Source of the DNA: Mesorhizobium erdmanii USDA 3471
Lineage (GTDB): Bacteria > Pseudomonadota > Alphaproteobacteria > Rhizobiales > Rhizobiaceae
Assembly: GCF_000472705.1 (NCBI RefSeq)
Contig: NZ_AXAE01000030.1
Coordinates: 1 to 64,000 of the forward strand
DNA: 64,000 nucleotides
Reading direction: 5' to 3'
In this document: positions 1-9,054 of the stretch, piece by piece
How the letters are laid out: every line of letters starts with the position of its first letter
How positions within the stretch are numbered: position 1 is the first letter of the stretch
Translations under genes and position numbers: made by a program
Notes under the pieces: model-generated
Databases searched by the model: none
What the model was told of the DNA's origin: nothing
Seen by the model: the letters and a program-made list of their open reading frames with translations, nothing else

Positions 1-3000
1 CCCGCCCCGTTCTGCACCAGCGTCACCGGCGTGCCGGTGATCGAGTCGACCAGGGTGGTCGTGGAATTGTTGATGGTCAGCGAGTAGGCGGTCGAGCCGG
101 ACTGTCCGTCCGCGCCCGGCGTCACCGTGAAGTTGGCCGCGAAGTTGCCGGACGAGACATTGCCGACGCCGCCGCCGACCGAGCCGATCACCGGAATGAA
201 GCTCTCGTCGACGCTCAGCGTCGGCGCTGCCGTACCGCTGGGCGTTATCGAAGGAACATCGTCCAGGATATTGATTGAGATGGTCGACGTCGATGTGTTG
301 CCAAGGCCGTCGGTCACCGTGAACGTGAACACGTCCTGCCCGGGCTGCAAGTTGGCGCCGTCGTTGCCCGCCGGAACATTCGCTTCCGGCGACGTCAGCG
401 TGTAGGTGTAGCTGCCATCCGCGTTTACATGCAGGATGCCGTACGTGCCGTTGATGTTCGTGCCGACATTGCCGCTGACGTCGCTGCCGACATTGCCAGA
501 TGCAACGCCGGTCACCGTCGCTCCGTCTGGATCCGAGAATGTCAATGTGCCCGACTTGGTCTCCGAGCCGTCGCCTGCATGCGAGCCGTCAACCGTCCCG
601 GGGCCTAGGTCGACGGCCGCCGGCGTCGTGTCGAGGCCCGCCTCGTTCACCGTCGCGATCTCTGCCACCACACGCGGCTGGCTGCCGGTTACTTCGATCG
701 TCAGCGTCGCCGGCGACGTGTCGCCGTCGCCGTCCGTGATCGTGTAATTGAAGACGTCATTGCCAGTCGGCGTGTTTGGGGTGGCCTGATAGCTGTAGTC
801 GCCATTGGCGAAGACCGTCAGCACGCCGTGCGCGCCCGTTACTGTCGTCACACCGCCGTTGGTTACCGAACCCGCCCATGCGATCGAGGCGATCCCGTCC
901 GCGCCCGCCGTGTCAGCCGCGCCTGTCCCGTGGGTGCTCGTGCCGGTCTCTACATTGCCCGTTACCTTCTCGCCGGATTGTGCCGCGTCCGTGTCGTTAT
1001 GCGCCGTCGGCACGTCATCCTTGATAGAGATCGTGATCGTAGAGGTGCTGGTGTTCCCAAAACCGTCTTTGACCGTATAGGTGAACACGTCCTGTCCGGG
1101 CTGCACGTTGGTGCCGTCGTTGCCCGCGGGAACATTCGCTTCCGGATTGGTCAGCGTATAGGTGTAGGTGCCATCCGCGTTGACGTGAAGGATGCCGTAC
1201 GTTCCATTGATGTTCGCGCCGACATTGCCACTCACGTCGCTGCCGACATTGCCTGATGCAACGCCGGTCACCGTCGCGCCGTCGGGGTCCGAGAAGGTCA
1301 GCGTGCCCTTCGTCGTCTCCGAGCCGTCGCCCGCATGCGAGCCGTCTACCGTCCCGGGACCCAGGTCACCGGCCGGCGGCGTCGTGTCGAGGCCGCTCTC
1401 GTCGACCGTAGCGGCCGCGGGCGATACCTGCGGCTGGCCGTTGGCCACCGTGATCGTCAACGTGGCCAGCGAATTGTCGCCGTCGCCGTCCGTGATCGTA
1501 TAATTGAAGACGTCATTGCCCGTCGTCGCATTGGGGTTGGCGTGATAGCTGTAATCGCCATTGGCGAAGACCGTTAGCACGCCATGCGCGCCCGTTACCG
1601 TCGTCACGCCGTTGCTGGTAACCGAACCCGCCCAGGCGATCGAGGCGATCCCGTCGGCTCCCGCCGTGTCCGCCGTGCCGGTGCCGTGGGTGCTCGTGCC
1701 GGTCTCGACATTGCCCGTCACCGTCTCGCCGGATTGCGCGGCGTCCGTGTCGGCTTTCGCCGTCGGCACGTCGTCGATGACATTGATCACCAGGTTTCCG
1801 GAGGCGGGCTGGTTGTCCAGGTCGGTCACGACGACCGCGAAGCTGGGCGCAGCCTCAGTGTTGGCCCCGTCGCCACCTGTCGCGCTATGGTAGTCCGCTG
1901 TCAGCGTGTAGCTGTAATGGATCGTGCCCGTGCCGGTCGCGCTGGTGTAGGCGTACCACGCACTCACCGTGCCGCCCGTGACGGCGTCCGTAAACGTCGT
2001 CGGATTGCCCGAATCGCTCGACAGCGCGTGGCCGCCCAGCGACACCGAGTTCACCCCATCCTGCGAGGTGAAGCCGACCGTGCCGCTCACCGCGTTCGAG
2101 CCGTCATGCTGCGAACCGCTCGGCAGTCCCGCCTCGTACACGATCGCACCGGCGGCGCCAGCGGCCGGGATGTCGCCCAGCGTCGGCGGCTCATTGCCGA
2201 TATTGATCGTCAGCGTGGTGTTTGACTGGTCGCCGTCACCATCGGTCAGCGTGTAGTGGAACACATCGTTCACGCCGCCCGGCGTGTTGGTCGCGCGGTC
2301 ATAGGTGTAGTGGCCGTCCGAATACAGCGTCAGCGTTCCGTACTGACCCGCGATCGTCGTTCCGGTAACTGCGGACGTCACGTCCTGCGCCGGGCCCGTC
2401 CCGAAGGCCGAGGTCACGCTCGCGCCGTCCGCGCCCTTCACGTCCGCGCTGGCGGACGGGTCGGTCTCGCCGACGCCCGTGATCACGTTGCCCGAGATTT
2501 GCGCATGGCTGCCCGCTCCGACGCTGTTGGCGTCCGCGTTCGCCGTTGGCACGTCGTCGACAATCTGGACCGACAATGTGCCGGGTGCCGAGACATCGCC
2601 ATCGGTGTCCGTGACGGTGACGGCCATGTTGTCGAAGATGGAATCGGTACCCGTACCGGGGTGAGCAGCGCTGTGGACGAGCGTATAGCTGTAGCTCACC
2701 TGGCCGGTGCTGGCGTCGTAGCCGCTGATGGTCAGCGTATTGCCGAGCGGCGTGGTGATCTCGATCGGCGTCGATGCGCTGTTGGCAAGCGCGGCGCCCG
2801 AAATTACCTGGCCGGCAATGGTCAGCGAGGCGACACCATCGGGCGAGGTGATGGTAAAGGTGCCGGTGTTGGTCTCGGACTGGTCGCTGTTGGGGGCAGG
2901 ATTCTGCGCCTCGCCTGAGCCTTCCGACCCCGAGCTCGCCGGCAGGCCCTTTTCATTGACGATGGTGTCGCCACCATCGACGGAAGGCGTCAGGTCGATG

Positions 3001-3641
3001 ATCGACGGTATGGAATTGGGCTTGATAAGACTTGGGAACAGCTCGCGATGATCCGGCTGGCCGAACGCCAGATCCGTCGGCGGCAACAGCGCCGACAGGC
3101 CGAACCCGTCGCCGATACCGCCGGGAGGAACCGAGAAGTCTCCGCCCGCGCTCGAGGTTGAACCGCCGGGGCCCGCCGATATCGATCCGTCGGCGCCAAA
3201 GGCAACATCGACATGGCTTGCTTCCAAGGCCGCGATCAAGGCAACGCGCGGCACTTCGACATCGCCGATGATGAAGGTCGGCACGTTGAGGGCGGCGTCC
3301 TTGATGACGATCACCGAGCCGTCCGCCTGCTCGAGCACCAGGTTATGGCCGTCGACCTTGATGTTGTCGATCGAGACATTGGCCGGAAGTTTCACCACAT
3401 GGTTGGCGTCGGCCACGTATTCGTGCGGCGCGGCAGCCGCCGGGGCCTTCGCCTCCGCCGGGGCTTCGGGTTTGACGGGCGCGCCGCTGCCGATATCGAC
3501 GGGAACCGGTTCGGCGGCTGCCGGGGCGGCCTTTTGTGCCGGTGCGGCTTCCGCGACCTGGATCGGCGCCTGCAGGCCGTTATGTTCAGAGTGCTCGTCC
3601 CAGGAATGAGAGACGGTGTCCAAATCGTTACTGGTGGTCAT
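1..3641 (-). CDS. Giant VCBS-repeat type I secreted protein (adhesin-like), N-terminal part, cut by window edge
   Basis: The frame is open from ATG at 3641 to the left edge, 1213 codons with no stop. A strong GGAGG at 3651-3655 precedes the start. The first 75 residues are an Ala/Pro-rich linker. A compact domain follows (about 75-150, with motifs such as DNIKVDGHNLVLEQ and PTFIIGDVEVPRVAL) that I recall at the N-terminus of many rhizobial type I substrates. Then comes a Gly/Ser-rich stretch and, from about residue 250, tandem VCBS/Ig-like beta domains with recurring DGDGD-type turns and endings like TLTI.I.DDVPTA. No signal peptide is visible, as expected for ABC export with a C-terminal signal, which would lie outside the window. 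The adjacent TolC/ABC/HlyD operon is the likely exporter. The role as adhesin or biofilm matrix protein is inferred from architecture only. Confidence 0.85.
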   Translation of the reverse strand, partial: MTTSNDLDTVSHSWDEHSEHNGLQAPIQVAEAAPAQKAAPAAAEPVPVDIGSGAPVKPEAPAEAKAPAAAAPHEYVADANHVVKLPANVSIDNIKVDGHNLVLEQADGSVIVIKDAALNVPTFIIGDVEVPRVALIAALEASHVDVAFGADGSISAGPGGSTSSAGGDFSVPPGGIGDGFGLSALLPPTDLAFGQPDHRELFPSLIKPNSIPSIIDLTPSVDGGDTIVNEKGLPASSGSEGSGEAQNPAPNSDQSETNTGTFTITSPDGVASLTIAGQVISGAALANSASTPIEITTPLGNTLTISGYDASTGQVSYSYTLVHSAAHPGTGTDSIFDNMAVTVTDTDGDVSAPGTLSVQIVDDVPTANADANSVGAGSHAQISGNVITGVGETDPSASADVKGADGASVTSAFGTGPAQDVTSAVTGTTIAGQYGTLTLYSDGHYTYDRATNTPGGVNDVFHYTLTDGDGDQSNTTLTINIGNEPPTLGDIPAAGAAGAIVYEAGLPSGSQHDGSNAVSGTVGFTSQDGVNSVSLGGHALSSDSGNPTTFTDAVTGGTVSAWYAYTSATGTGTIHYSYTLTADYHSATGGDGANTEAAPSFAVVVTDLDNQPASGNLVINVIDDVPTAKADTDAAQSGETVTGNVETGTSTHGTGTADTAGADGIASIAWAGSVTSNGVTTVTGAHGVLTVFANGDYSYHANPNATTGNDVFNYTITDGDGDNSLATLTITVANGQPQVSPAAATVDESGLDTTPPAGDLGPGTVDGSHAGDGSETTKGTLTFSDPDGATVTGVASGNVGSDVSGNVGANINGTYGILHVNADGTYTYTLTNPEANVPAGNDGTNVQPGQDVFTYTVKDGFGNTSTSTITISIKDDVPTAHNDTDAAQSGEKVTGNVETGTSTHGTGAADTAGADGIASIAWAGSVTNGGVTTVTGAHGVLTVFANGDYSYQATPNTPTGNDVFNYTITDGDGDTSPATLTIEVTGSQPRVVAEIATVNEAGLDTTPAAVDLGPGTVDGSHAGDGSETKSGTLTFSDPDGATVTGVASGNVGSDVSGNVGTNINGTYGILHVNADGSYTYTLTSPEANVPAGNDGANLQPGQDVFTFTVTDGLGNTSTSTISINILDDVPSITPSGTAAPTLSVDESFIPVIGSVGGGVGNVSSGNFAANFTVTPGADGQSGSTAYSLTINNSTTTLVDSITGTPVTLVQNGA
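253..1764 (-). repeat. Two tandem 756-bp coding repeats inside the adhesin gene
   Basis: Landmarks recur exactly 756 bp apart: the linker ggaaca/ggcacg at 253, 1009 and 1765, the string gtgaac-acgtcctg at 325 and 1081, and aagacgtcat at 751 and 1507. The two units (253-1008 and 1009-1764) encode 252 residues each. Each unit holds two beta domains, one ending with a TYTLT-type strand and one with NYTITDGDGD. Similarity is high at the DNA level, so the duplication is recent or kept similar by gene conversion. Such arrays commonly change copy number, so the full gene may be longer or shorter in related strains. Confidence 0.85.
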
Positions 3642-3963
3642 AGCAAAACCCCTCCGGCATTTCCCGGAAAGAGACAGGGACCACCTCTACTTTGCAACTA
3701 TCCTGCAATCGGTTTCATATATTCCAATATGCGAGCTAAGGCATTTTTTATGCATGGTAAACTTGGACCATATAACCTGATATGCAGGAACTGATATGCG
3801 ATCCATCTGGCGGAGGTTGACCCCGGTCACTTGGTAAACAGAAGTATAAGTTTGTATAAAATTTTACACAAAATAGGCATTACCAAGTACAGAAAACTTA
3901 TCTCTCTTCCTTTCCAATAATTTGAGACGGAATTGATAGCGTCCACAGTCAAAGGTGGGCGTT
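3642..3963. other. AT-rich divergent intergenic region between adhesin and cysteine protease genes
   Basis: This 322-bp gap is clearly richer in A+T than its surroundings and must hold both divergent promoters. It contains two copies of tgatatgc (3778-3785 and 3792-3799, 14 bp apart) and the near-palindrome at 3852-3871. No gene is seen. Confidence 0.7.
3852..3871. promoter_or_regulatory. 20-bp near-perfect palindrome, possible operator
   Basis: TTGTATAAAATTTTACACAA is symmetrical except for one base pair and lies about 90 bp upstream of the protease gene and 210 bp upstream of the adhesin gene. The form fits a dimeric regulator site, but the AT-rich surroundings raise the odds of chance symmetry. 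No regulator can be named. Confidence 0.35.
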
Positions 3964-4902
3964 ATGACAAAAGAAAAATCTGCCCTGGGGACAACCGGGT
4001 TCAAGGCGCTGCTGCTGGCAATCGGCATAGTGGGCTTGCCACAGCCGTCGTTCGCGAGCGCTTTCCCCGCGAACGTCGATCCTGCCGGTGCGCTGCTGGC
4101 GAAGGTCGAAACGCCTCCCGCTTTGGGCGGCATTTCGCTGCTGCGGCCGCAGCCGTGGCAGCCCGCCCTGGCCTACAAGATCGGCATGGTTTCCGCTAGC
4201 TACGGTCCGGCTGCGATCGATCAGGAAACCGGCTCTTCGACGGCGCCGGCCGGGATCGATCCCATCCAGACCGCGGCGATCATTCCCGGCGTGTTCGGAT
4301 CGGTTGCGCTGTCCATGCACAATTTTCCCGTCTCGGCGCGTTGGGCGCCGGTATACAAGGCAATCGTCGACTGTTCCGCCGGCACCGGGTGCGACGGCAA
4401 GAACAGCATCTTCACCGCCATCGTCGACGCTGCCAAGGACAAGCGCTTTTTCGACAAGCTGTCCTTCATCAACTCAAGCATAAATCACGCCATCGCCTAC
4501 AAGAAGGACAGCGTCGTCTACGGCAAGCTGGACTACTGGGCCAAACCTTCGGAAGTTCTCGCGCACCGGGCGGGCGACTGCGAGGATTTCGCCATTCTCA
4601 AGATGGCGGCGCTGCTGCGTGCCGGCATTCCGGCGCAGAGTATGTCGCTTGTTGTCCTGCAGGACCGCAAGCGTGGTTTCTTTCATGCCGTTCTGTCTGT
4701 CAGCACCGGCAGTGGCGTGTTCATTCTGGACAGCCTGAGCAATGTGGTCTCGCGCGACAGCGATCTCCCAGATTACGTGCCGTTGTATTCGTTCAGCACC
4801 GACCGCGCGTGGATCCATGGCACCAGGCCAGGCGCGGCCCAAGTCGCCGATATCAAGGGCGGCCTTGCGACGGTCGCACCCGGAGAGGGCCTGCAGCAGT
4901 AG
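3964..4902 (+). CDS. LapG-like periplasmic cysteine protease (BTLCP / peptidase C93 family)
   Basis: 312 residues with an N-terminal signal peptide ending near SFASA (residues 1-33). The transglutaminase-like core carries the expected triad: Cys206 in GDCEDFA, His241 in FFHAV and Asp256 in ILDSL. The ATG at 3964 is preferred over an in-frame GTG at 3955 because AAAGGTGG ends about six bases before it. In Pseudomonas, the family member LapG cuts the N-terminus of the adhesin LapA under control of the c-di-GMP receptor LapD. In alphaproteobacteria these genes often sit beside type I secretion genes, as here. The nearby giant secreted protein is therefore a candidate substrate (inference). No LapD-like gene lies in the window. 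Confidence 0.85.
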   Translation: MTKEKSALGTTGFKALLLAIGIVGLPQPSFASAFPANVDPAGALLAKVETPPALGGISLLRPQPWQPALAYKIGMVSASYGPAAIDQETGSSTAPAGIDPIQTAAIIPGVFGSVALSMHNFPVSARWAPVYKAIVDCSAGTGCDGKNSIFTAIVDAAKDKRFFDKLSFINSSINHAIAYKKDSVVYGKLDYWAKPSEVLAHRAGDCEDFAILKMAALLRAGIPAQSMSLVVLQDRKRGFFHAVLSVSTGSGVFILDSLSNVVSRDSDLPDYVPLYSFSTDRAWIHGTRPGAAQVADIKGGLATVAPGEGLQQ

Positions 4903-4915
4903 CGGCTCCAAGACA

Positions 4916-5557
4916 TTAGCCGCCAAAAACGAAGGCCATCAGCAGCTCGGGTTCGAGCACCGGCGCCCTTGCCACGTTCAATTGCCCCCGGTAGCGGCGG
5001 TCGCCCGCGCCGATGACGAAGCCCGTGGCAACCGGCGTTTCGCCGTTGGCGTCGAGCCGCGCGAAAATGTCCGCGACATTGAGGTCCAGGGCAAGCTTCA
5101 GGTCGTGGCGTGCATCTTCGCTTGACGCGACCGGCAATTGCCGCCTGACCAATTGCTGGAACGGCGCGTTGAAGGTCAGGATCCTCTTCGACGACGAAAG
5201 CGCAAAGGCCGGTGACGGGCAGGCGACCAGAATGGCGTTGATCGTCTTGATCGACGCCAGCCTTCGCAAGGTCTGGTTCTCGTCGGCCAATCCTCGCATG
5301 CACGCCACCCGGATTGCCGATGTCAGGTTTCCCGTGTTGGCGTGGCTTTCGGCGATCTCATCGATCAGCATGCCGATCGTGCATTTACGGCTTTCGGCCA
5401 TCTGCTTCAGCGAGGTCCAGAACGCTCGCTCCAGGCGAATGCCGCGCCGCGTGCCGCCACGCGCCACGACCCGGAATTCCAGCCCGAAATCTTCTGTCGC
5501 CATGGGCGGCAGCAGCCGATCGCGATCGGCGGCTGGAGAGATGGCACTATCGCTCAC
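4916..5557 (-). CDS. Ribbon-helix-helix (RHH_4) protein with PAS-like C-terminal domain
   Basis: 213 residues. Residues about 25-95 match the RHH_4 family (RRGIRLERAFWTSLKQMAE, then TIGMLIDEIAE and NLTSAIRVACM), a DNA-binding fold. The remainder (about 105-213) looks PAS-like, with ILVACPSPAFALSSSKRIL, FNAPFQQLV and a closing beta segment. Its start overlaps the end of the HlyD gene by 11 bp, so it is the last gene of the type I secretion operon and probably translationally coupled. It converges with the protease gene, 13 bp away. A local, signal-responsive regulator of adhesin export is a reasonable guess. The PAS assignment is by eye and less certain than the RHH call. Confidence 0.7.
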   Translation of the reverse strand: MSDSAISPAADRDRLLPPMATEDFGLEFRVVARGGTRRGIRLERAFWTSLKQMAESRKCTIGMLIDEIAESHANTGNLTSAIRVACMRGLADENQTLRRLASIKTINAILVACPSPAFALSSSKRILTFNAPFQQLVRRQLPVASSEDARHDLKLALDLNVADIFARLDANGETPVATGFVIGAGDRRYRGQLNVARAPVLEPELLMAFVFGG

Positions 5558-6869
5558 TCATTGCCTCCTCGCGGGCCTTGTTGATCGGCTTCATCAGATA
5601 GGTGAGGATGGTCTTGCGTCCGGTCTTGATGTCGACCGAGCAGATCATGCCGGGGATGATCGAATAGGTCTTGCCGTCCCGCGTCAGCGTCGACCTCTCG
5701 GTTGCGACGCGCACCTGATAGTAGGGCTCGCCCGTCTTCTGGTCGACCAAGCTGTCGGCGGTGATGTTGGAAACCTTGCCCTCGATGCCGCCGAAGATCG
5801 AGAAATCATAGGCGGTTATCTTGATCAGAGCGTCCTGGTCCGGCCGGATGAAGGCAACATCGCGTGGTGAAACCCGTGCTTCGACCAGCAGGGTCTCGGA
5901 TGTCGGCACGATGCCGGCCACGACCGCCCCGGGCTGGACGAAGGCGCCAAGCGTGTTGACATCAAGCGTGTTGACGATGCCGTCTACAGGCGAGCGGATA
6001 TCCGTTCGCGCCACTTTGTCGGTGGCGCCACGTATGGTCTCATCGACCACCGAAAGGTCGGCGAGCGCCTGCGTCAGGTCGCTCAGCGCCTCCTGTTGCA
6101 GCTGCAGGCCGATCTCGTTGACTTGAAGCTGGGCCTCGGTGATGGCCGCCTTGGCTTTCTTGATGGTTTCACCAGCCAGGTTCAACTGCCCATGCAGTTC
6201 GGTCTGCTCCCGCTCGACGCGAATCTGCTCGGTCTTGGCCATCAGCCCTTTCTTGACCATGGCTTCGACCAGCGCCGTTTCCCGGTCGCTGACTTCGAGA
6301 TTTTTGGTGAGACGATCGAGGTTCGCTGTGGCCTCATCCAATTCATTCTGGCGCTGATCGAGACGTGACTTGAGAACGGACAGCTTGACCTGGAAGTTGT
6401 CGCGGCGCGCGACGAGCAGCTTCTGCTCGTTGTCGCAGATTTCCGGCGCGACTTTCTGGATTTCGGCGGGACAGGGAAACGGGCCGTCGATATTGCCGCT
6501 CTGCTCGAATTTCAGCCGCGCGATGCGCGTCTCGAGCGCCCGTGCCTTGGCCTGCTGCTCGCCGAGGCTGGACGTGTTCATCGTGTTGTCGAGGCGGATG
6601 ATGAGATCGTTCTTCTTCACGACCTGCCCGATCGTCACGGCGATCTCCTGAACGACGCCGGGCTCGCTGGCCTGGATGATCTGGGTTTTGGAAGCCGGTA
6701 TGACCTTGCCCTCGCCACGCGCGATTTCGTCGACCTCGGCAAAAGACGCCCAGGCGACGGAGGACACAAAAAGTGCGCCTATGATCAATAAGGACGCCGA
6801 CGCGAAGAGCGGCGGCCGGTCTTCTCTTGCAAGCATGTCTTGCGGTCCCAGCGCATTGAATACGTTCAA
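5547..6869 (-). CDS. Type I secretion membrane fusion protein, HlyD/LapC family
   Basis: 440 residues, normal for HlyD adaptors. There is a short cytoplasmic N-terminus, one membrane segment (about 22-42, FASASLLIIGALFVSSVAW) and a lipoyl/barrel-sandwich half motif (ARGEGKVIPASKTQIIQ). A long coiled coil follows (about 115-290), then the second lipoyl half (RSPVDGIVNTLDVNTLGAFV) and a beta-barrel domain ending in the family motif GMICSVDIKTGRKTILTYL. It bridges the inner-membrane ABC protein and the TolC channel. It starts 12 bp after the ABC gene stop. Confidence 0.93.
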   Translation of the reverse strand: MNVFNALGPQDMLAREDRPPLFASASLLIIGALFVSSVAWASFAEVDEIARGEGKVIPASKTQIIQASEPGVVQEIAVTIGQVVKKNDLIIRLDNTMNTSSLGEQQAKARALETRIARLKFEQSGNIDGPFPCPAEIQKVAPEICDNEQKLLVARRDNFQVKLSVLKSRLDQRQNELDEATANLDRLTKNLEVSDRETALVEAMVKKGLMAKTEQIRVEREQTELHGQLNLAGETIKKAKAAITEAQLQVNEIGLQLQQEALSDLTQALADLSVVDETIRGATDKVARTDIRSPVDGIVNTLDVNTLGAFVQPGAVVAGIVPTSETLLVEARVSPRDVAFIRPDQDALIKITAYDFSIFGGIEGKVSNITADSLVDQKTGEPYYQVRVATERSTLTRDGKTYSIIPGMICSVDIKTGRKTILTYLMKPINKAREEAMSER

Positions 6870-6881
6870 ATAAGTCTGTCT

Positions 6882-9014
6882 TCAGGTGCTTGTTTTCTGC
6901 AGCGCCTGTATCACTTGATCCTTTGGTCCGTCGGCAACGATCCTGCCCTGATCGATGAGGATAAGACGGTCGGCCAGTTCGAGCATGCTGAAACGGTGGG
7001 TTGAAACGATCAGCGTGGTGTTCCGGTCGAAAGCCACTTTGAGCTGCTTGATCAGTTGCCGCTCGGAAGCCAGGTCCATCGATCCCGACGGTTCGTCGAG
7101 GAAGACGATTTTCGGTTTGGTCAGCAACAGGCGGGCAATCGCCATCGTCTGCCTCTGTCCGCCCGAGAGATTGGTGCCGCGCTCGCCGACATTCATGTCG
7201 TAGCCACGCGGGTGGCGAGAGACGAAATCGTCGACGCCGGCAGCCTTGGCCGCCTCGACGATCTGCTCGTCGGTCGCCTCCGGACATGCCATCAGGAGGT
7301 TCTCCTTGATGGTACCCGAAAACAGATCGTTGGCCTGAGCGACGATGCCGACCGCGGCGCGAACCTCCGACGGGTGGTATTGCCGGACGTCGATCCCGTC
7401 CAGCAGCAACTCGCCTGAAGTCGGCAGGAAGAGCCTGCCGATCAGCCGGCCCATGGTTGTCTTCCCCGAGCCTATGCGGCCGATGATACCGATGCGCTCA
7501 CCGGGCCTCACCGAGAAGTTCAGACCGGTCAGGACCTCGTTCTCGGATCCGGGATAGACAAAGCCGACATTCCTGAACGCCATGGCGCCATTGCGGATGG
7601 GGCGGTTGACGAAACCCACCGTATCGGGGCGATCCTCCGGCTGCGCCATGATCGAGTTCACCATGCGCAAGGAGAGCATTGCCTGGCGAAGTCTGGATAG
7701 GGTGATGGCGATCTGCCCGAGTGGAGCCACCGCCCGGCTGGCCAGCATCACGGTGCCGATGATGGCTCCGGTGGAGACGTGTCCTTCCGAGAAGGCATAG
7801 GCGCCGGCAACGATCAGGGCAACGGTGACCAGCTGCTGGATGGCCTGCGTTATATTGCCGGCTGCCGCCGAGAGCTGCTTGATCTTCTCGGACGTGTTGG
7901 ACGCGTTCTTGGAATGCTCTCCCCATTTCCGCAGCAGATACGCCTCGGCCCGCAGCGACTTGATCGTCTCCAGCGTGGAGATGGATTCGACCAGCAGGGC
8001 CTGCCGTTGCGAGGCTTCGTTCATGGAGGCCGCGACGCGTTTGCCGATGCGCCGCTGCGTGATCAGTCCGACGAGCACCGCGGCCACGAAGGCCAGCGCC
8101 GGTATGATGACCAGCCAGTCGCCTATCGCATAGATGACCAGGAGAAAGACGAACACGAAGGCGGTGTCGATGAACACGCTGATGGTGTTGGACGTGAAGA
8201 ATTCACGCACGAATTCATACTGCGTCACCCGATTTGCGTATTCGCCCGTCGAGCCGGGCCGGGCCGACAGGGACGAGTTCAGCACTTTGTCGAACAGCAT
8301 ATAGGAAATGCGCAAATCGGCCTTGCGCCCGGCATAATCGATGAGGGACGCCCTGGCGGTCTTCAGAAGCAGATCGAAGAGGATGACCGCGCCGATGCCG
8401 ATCGAAAGCACCCAGAGCGTCGATATTGCCTTGTTCGGCAGGATCCTGTCGTAGACGTTCATAGTGAAGATAGGCGATGCGATGGCCAGTATGTTGATGA
8501 AGACCGCCGCCAGGATAACCTTCGAATAGGTGCGCCAGAACGGGCCCATCGTTCCCGTCAGCCAATGTCGCCGCTCGATCTTCGGTGCCGAACCGACGTT
8601 CATCCCTTCGGCGGCGTTGGCATAGGTTATCGAGAAGGAGACGCCGCCGCTGATATAGCTGGCCGCCAGCTCGGATCTCGCGATCGTTATGCGGCCGTCT
8701 TCCTGGGGAGCGGTGGTGAATGCGCCGTCCTCGGTTTCGGCCAGCAGGGCAATCGGCAATTGGCTGGCGCGAAACACGATGGCGGGGAGGTCGATGCGTC
8801 CGCGAAGAAAGTCACGGTGGCTGAACTCGGTGATTTCAAGGCCGATGCGCTCGGCAAGATGTCGGATGGCGTCGATGTCGATGCGCGTGTCCGACAGCGG
8901 CACGCCGGCGAACAGCACAGTGGGCGCGCTCGGCCTGCCGAGATATCCGGCAATGGCCGAGAAGCAGGCCTTGAATGCCTCCTTCGGGGAGAGGATGTTG
9001 GGTTGCTGATTCAC
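6882..9014 (-). CDS. Type I secretion ABC transporter, LapB/HlyB family
   Basis: 710 residues. The N-terminal part (1-130) resembles a degenerate C39 peptidase-like domain without the catalytic Cys. A six-helix export domain follows (about 155-440), then an ATPase with Walker A GRIGSGKTT (near 512), LSGGQRQ (near 615), Walker B IVFLDEPSG (near 636) and the H-loop STH (near 672). A C39-like domain lacking the cysteine is typical of exporters of large RTX/VCBS proteins that are not cleaved during export. It sits in the operon between TolC (40 bp upstream) and HlyD (12 bp downstream). Confidence 0.93.
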   Translation of the reverse strand: MNQQPNILSPKEAFKACFSAIAGYLGRPSAPTVLFAGVPLSDTRIDIDAIRHLAERIGLEITEFSHRDFLRGRIDLPAIVFRASQLPIALLAETEDGAFTTAPQEDGRITIARSELAASYISGGVSFSITYANAAEGMNVGSAPKIERRHWLTGTMGPFWRTYSKVILAAVFINILAIASPIFTMNVYDRILPNKAISTLWVLSIGIGAVILFDLLLKTARASLIDYAGRKADLRISYMLFDKVLNSSLSARPGSTGEYANRVTQYEFVREFFTSNTISVFIDTAFVFVFLLVIYAIGDWLVIIPALAFVAAVLVGLITQRRIGKRVAASMNEASQRQALLVESISTLETIKSLRAEAYLLRKWGEHSKNASNTSEKIKQLSAAAGNITQAIQQLVTVALIVAGAYAFSEGHVSTGAIIGTVMLASRAVAPLGQIAITLSRLRQAMLSLRMVNSIMAQPEDRPDTVGFVNRPIRNGAMAFRNVGFVYPGSENEVLTGLNFSVRPGERIGIIGRIGSGKTTMGRLIGRLFLPTSGELLLDGIDVRQYHPSEVRAAVGIVAQANDLFSGTIKENLLMACPEATDEQIVEAAKAAGVDDFVSRHPRGYDMNVGERGTNLSGGQRQTMAIARLLLTKPKIVFLDEPSGSMDLASERQLIKQLKVAFDRNTTLIVSTHRFSMLELADRLILIDQGRIVADGPKDQVIQALQKTST

Positions 9015-9054
9015 GATCCGCCCACAAGGACTTTCGATCGGTCCTTACATCCGC

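Noticed and set aside
127..3271. Several short plus-strand open frames across the adhesin gene
   Set aside because: All recur with the 756-bp repeat and are antisense to the intact minus-strand frame.
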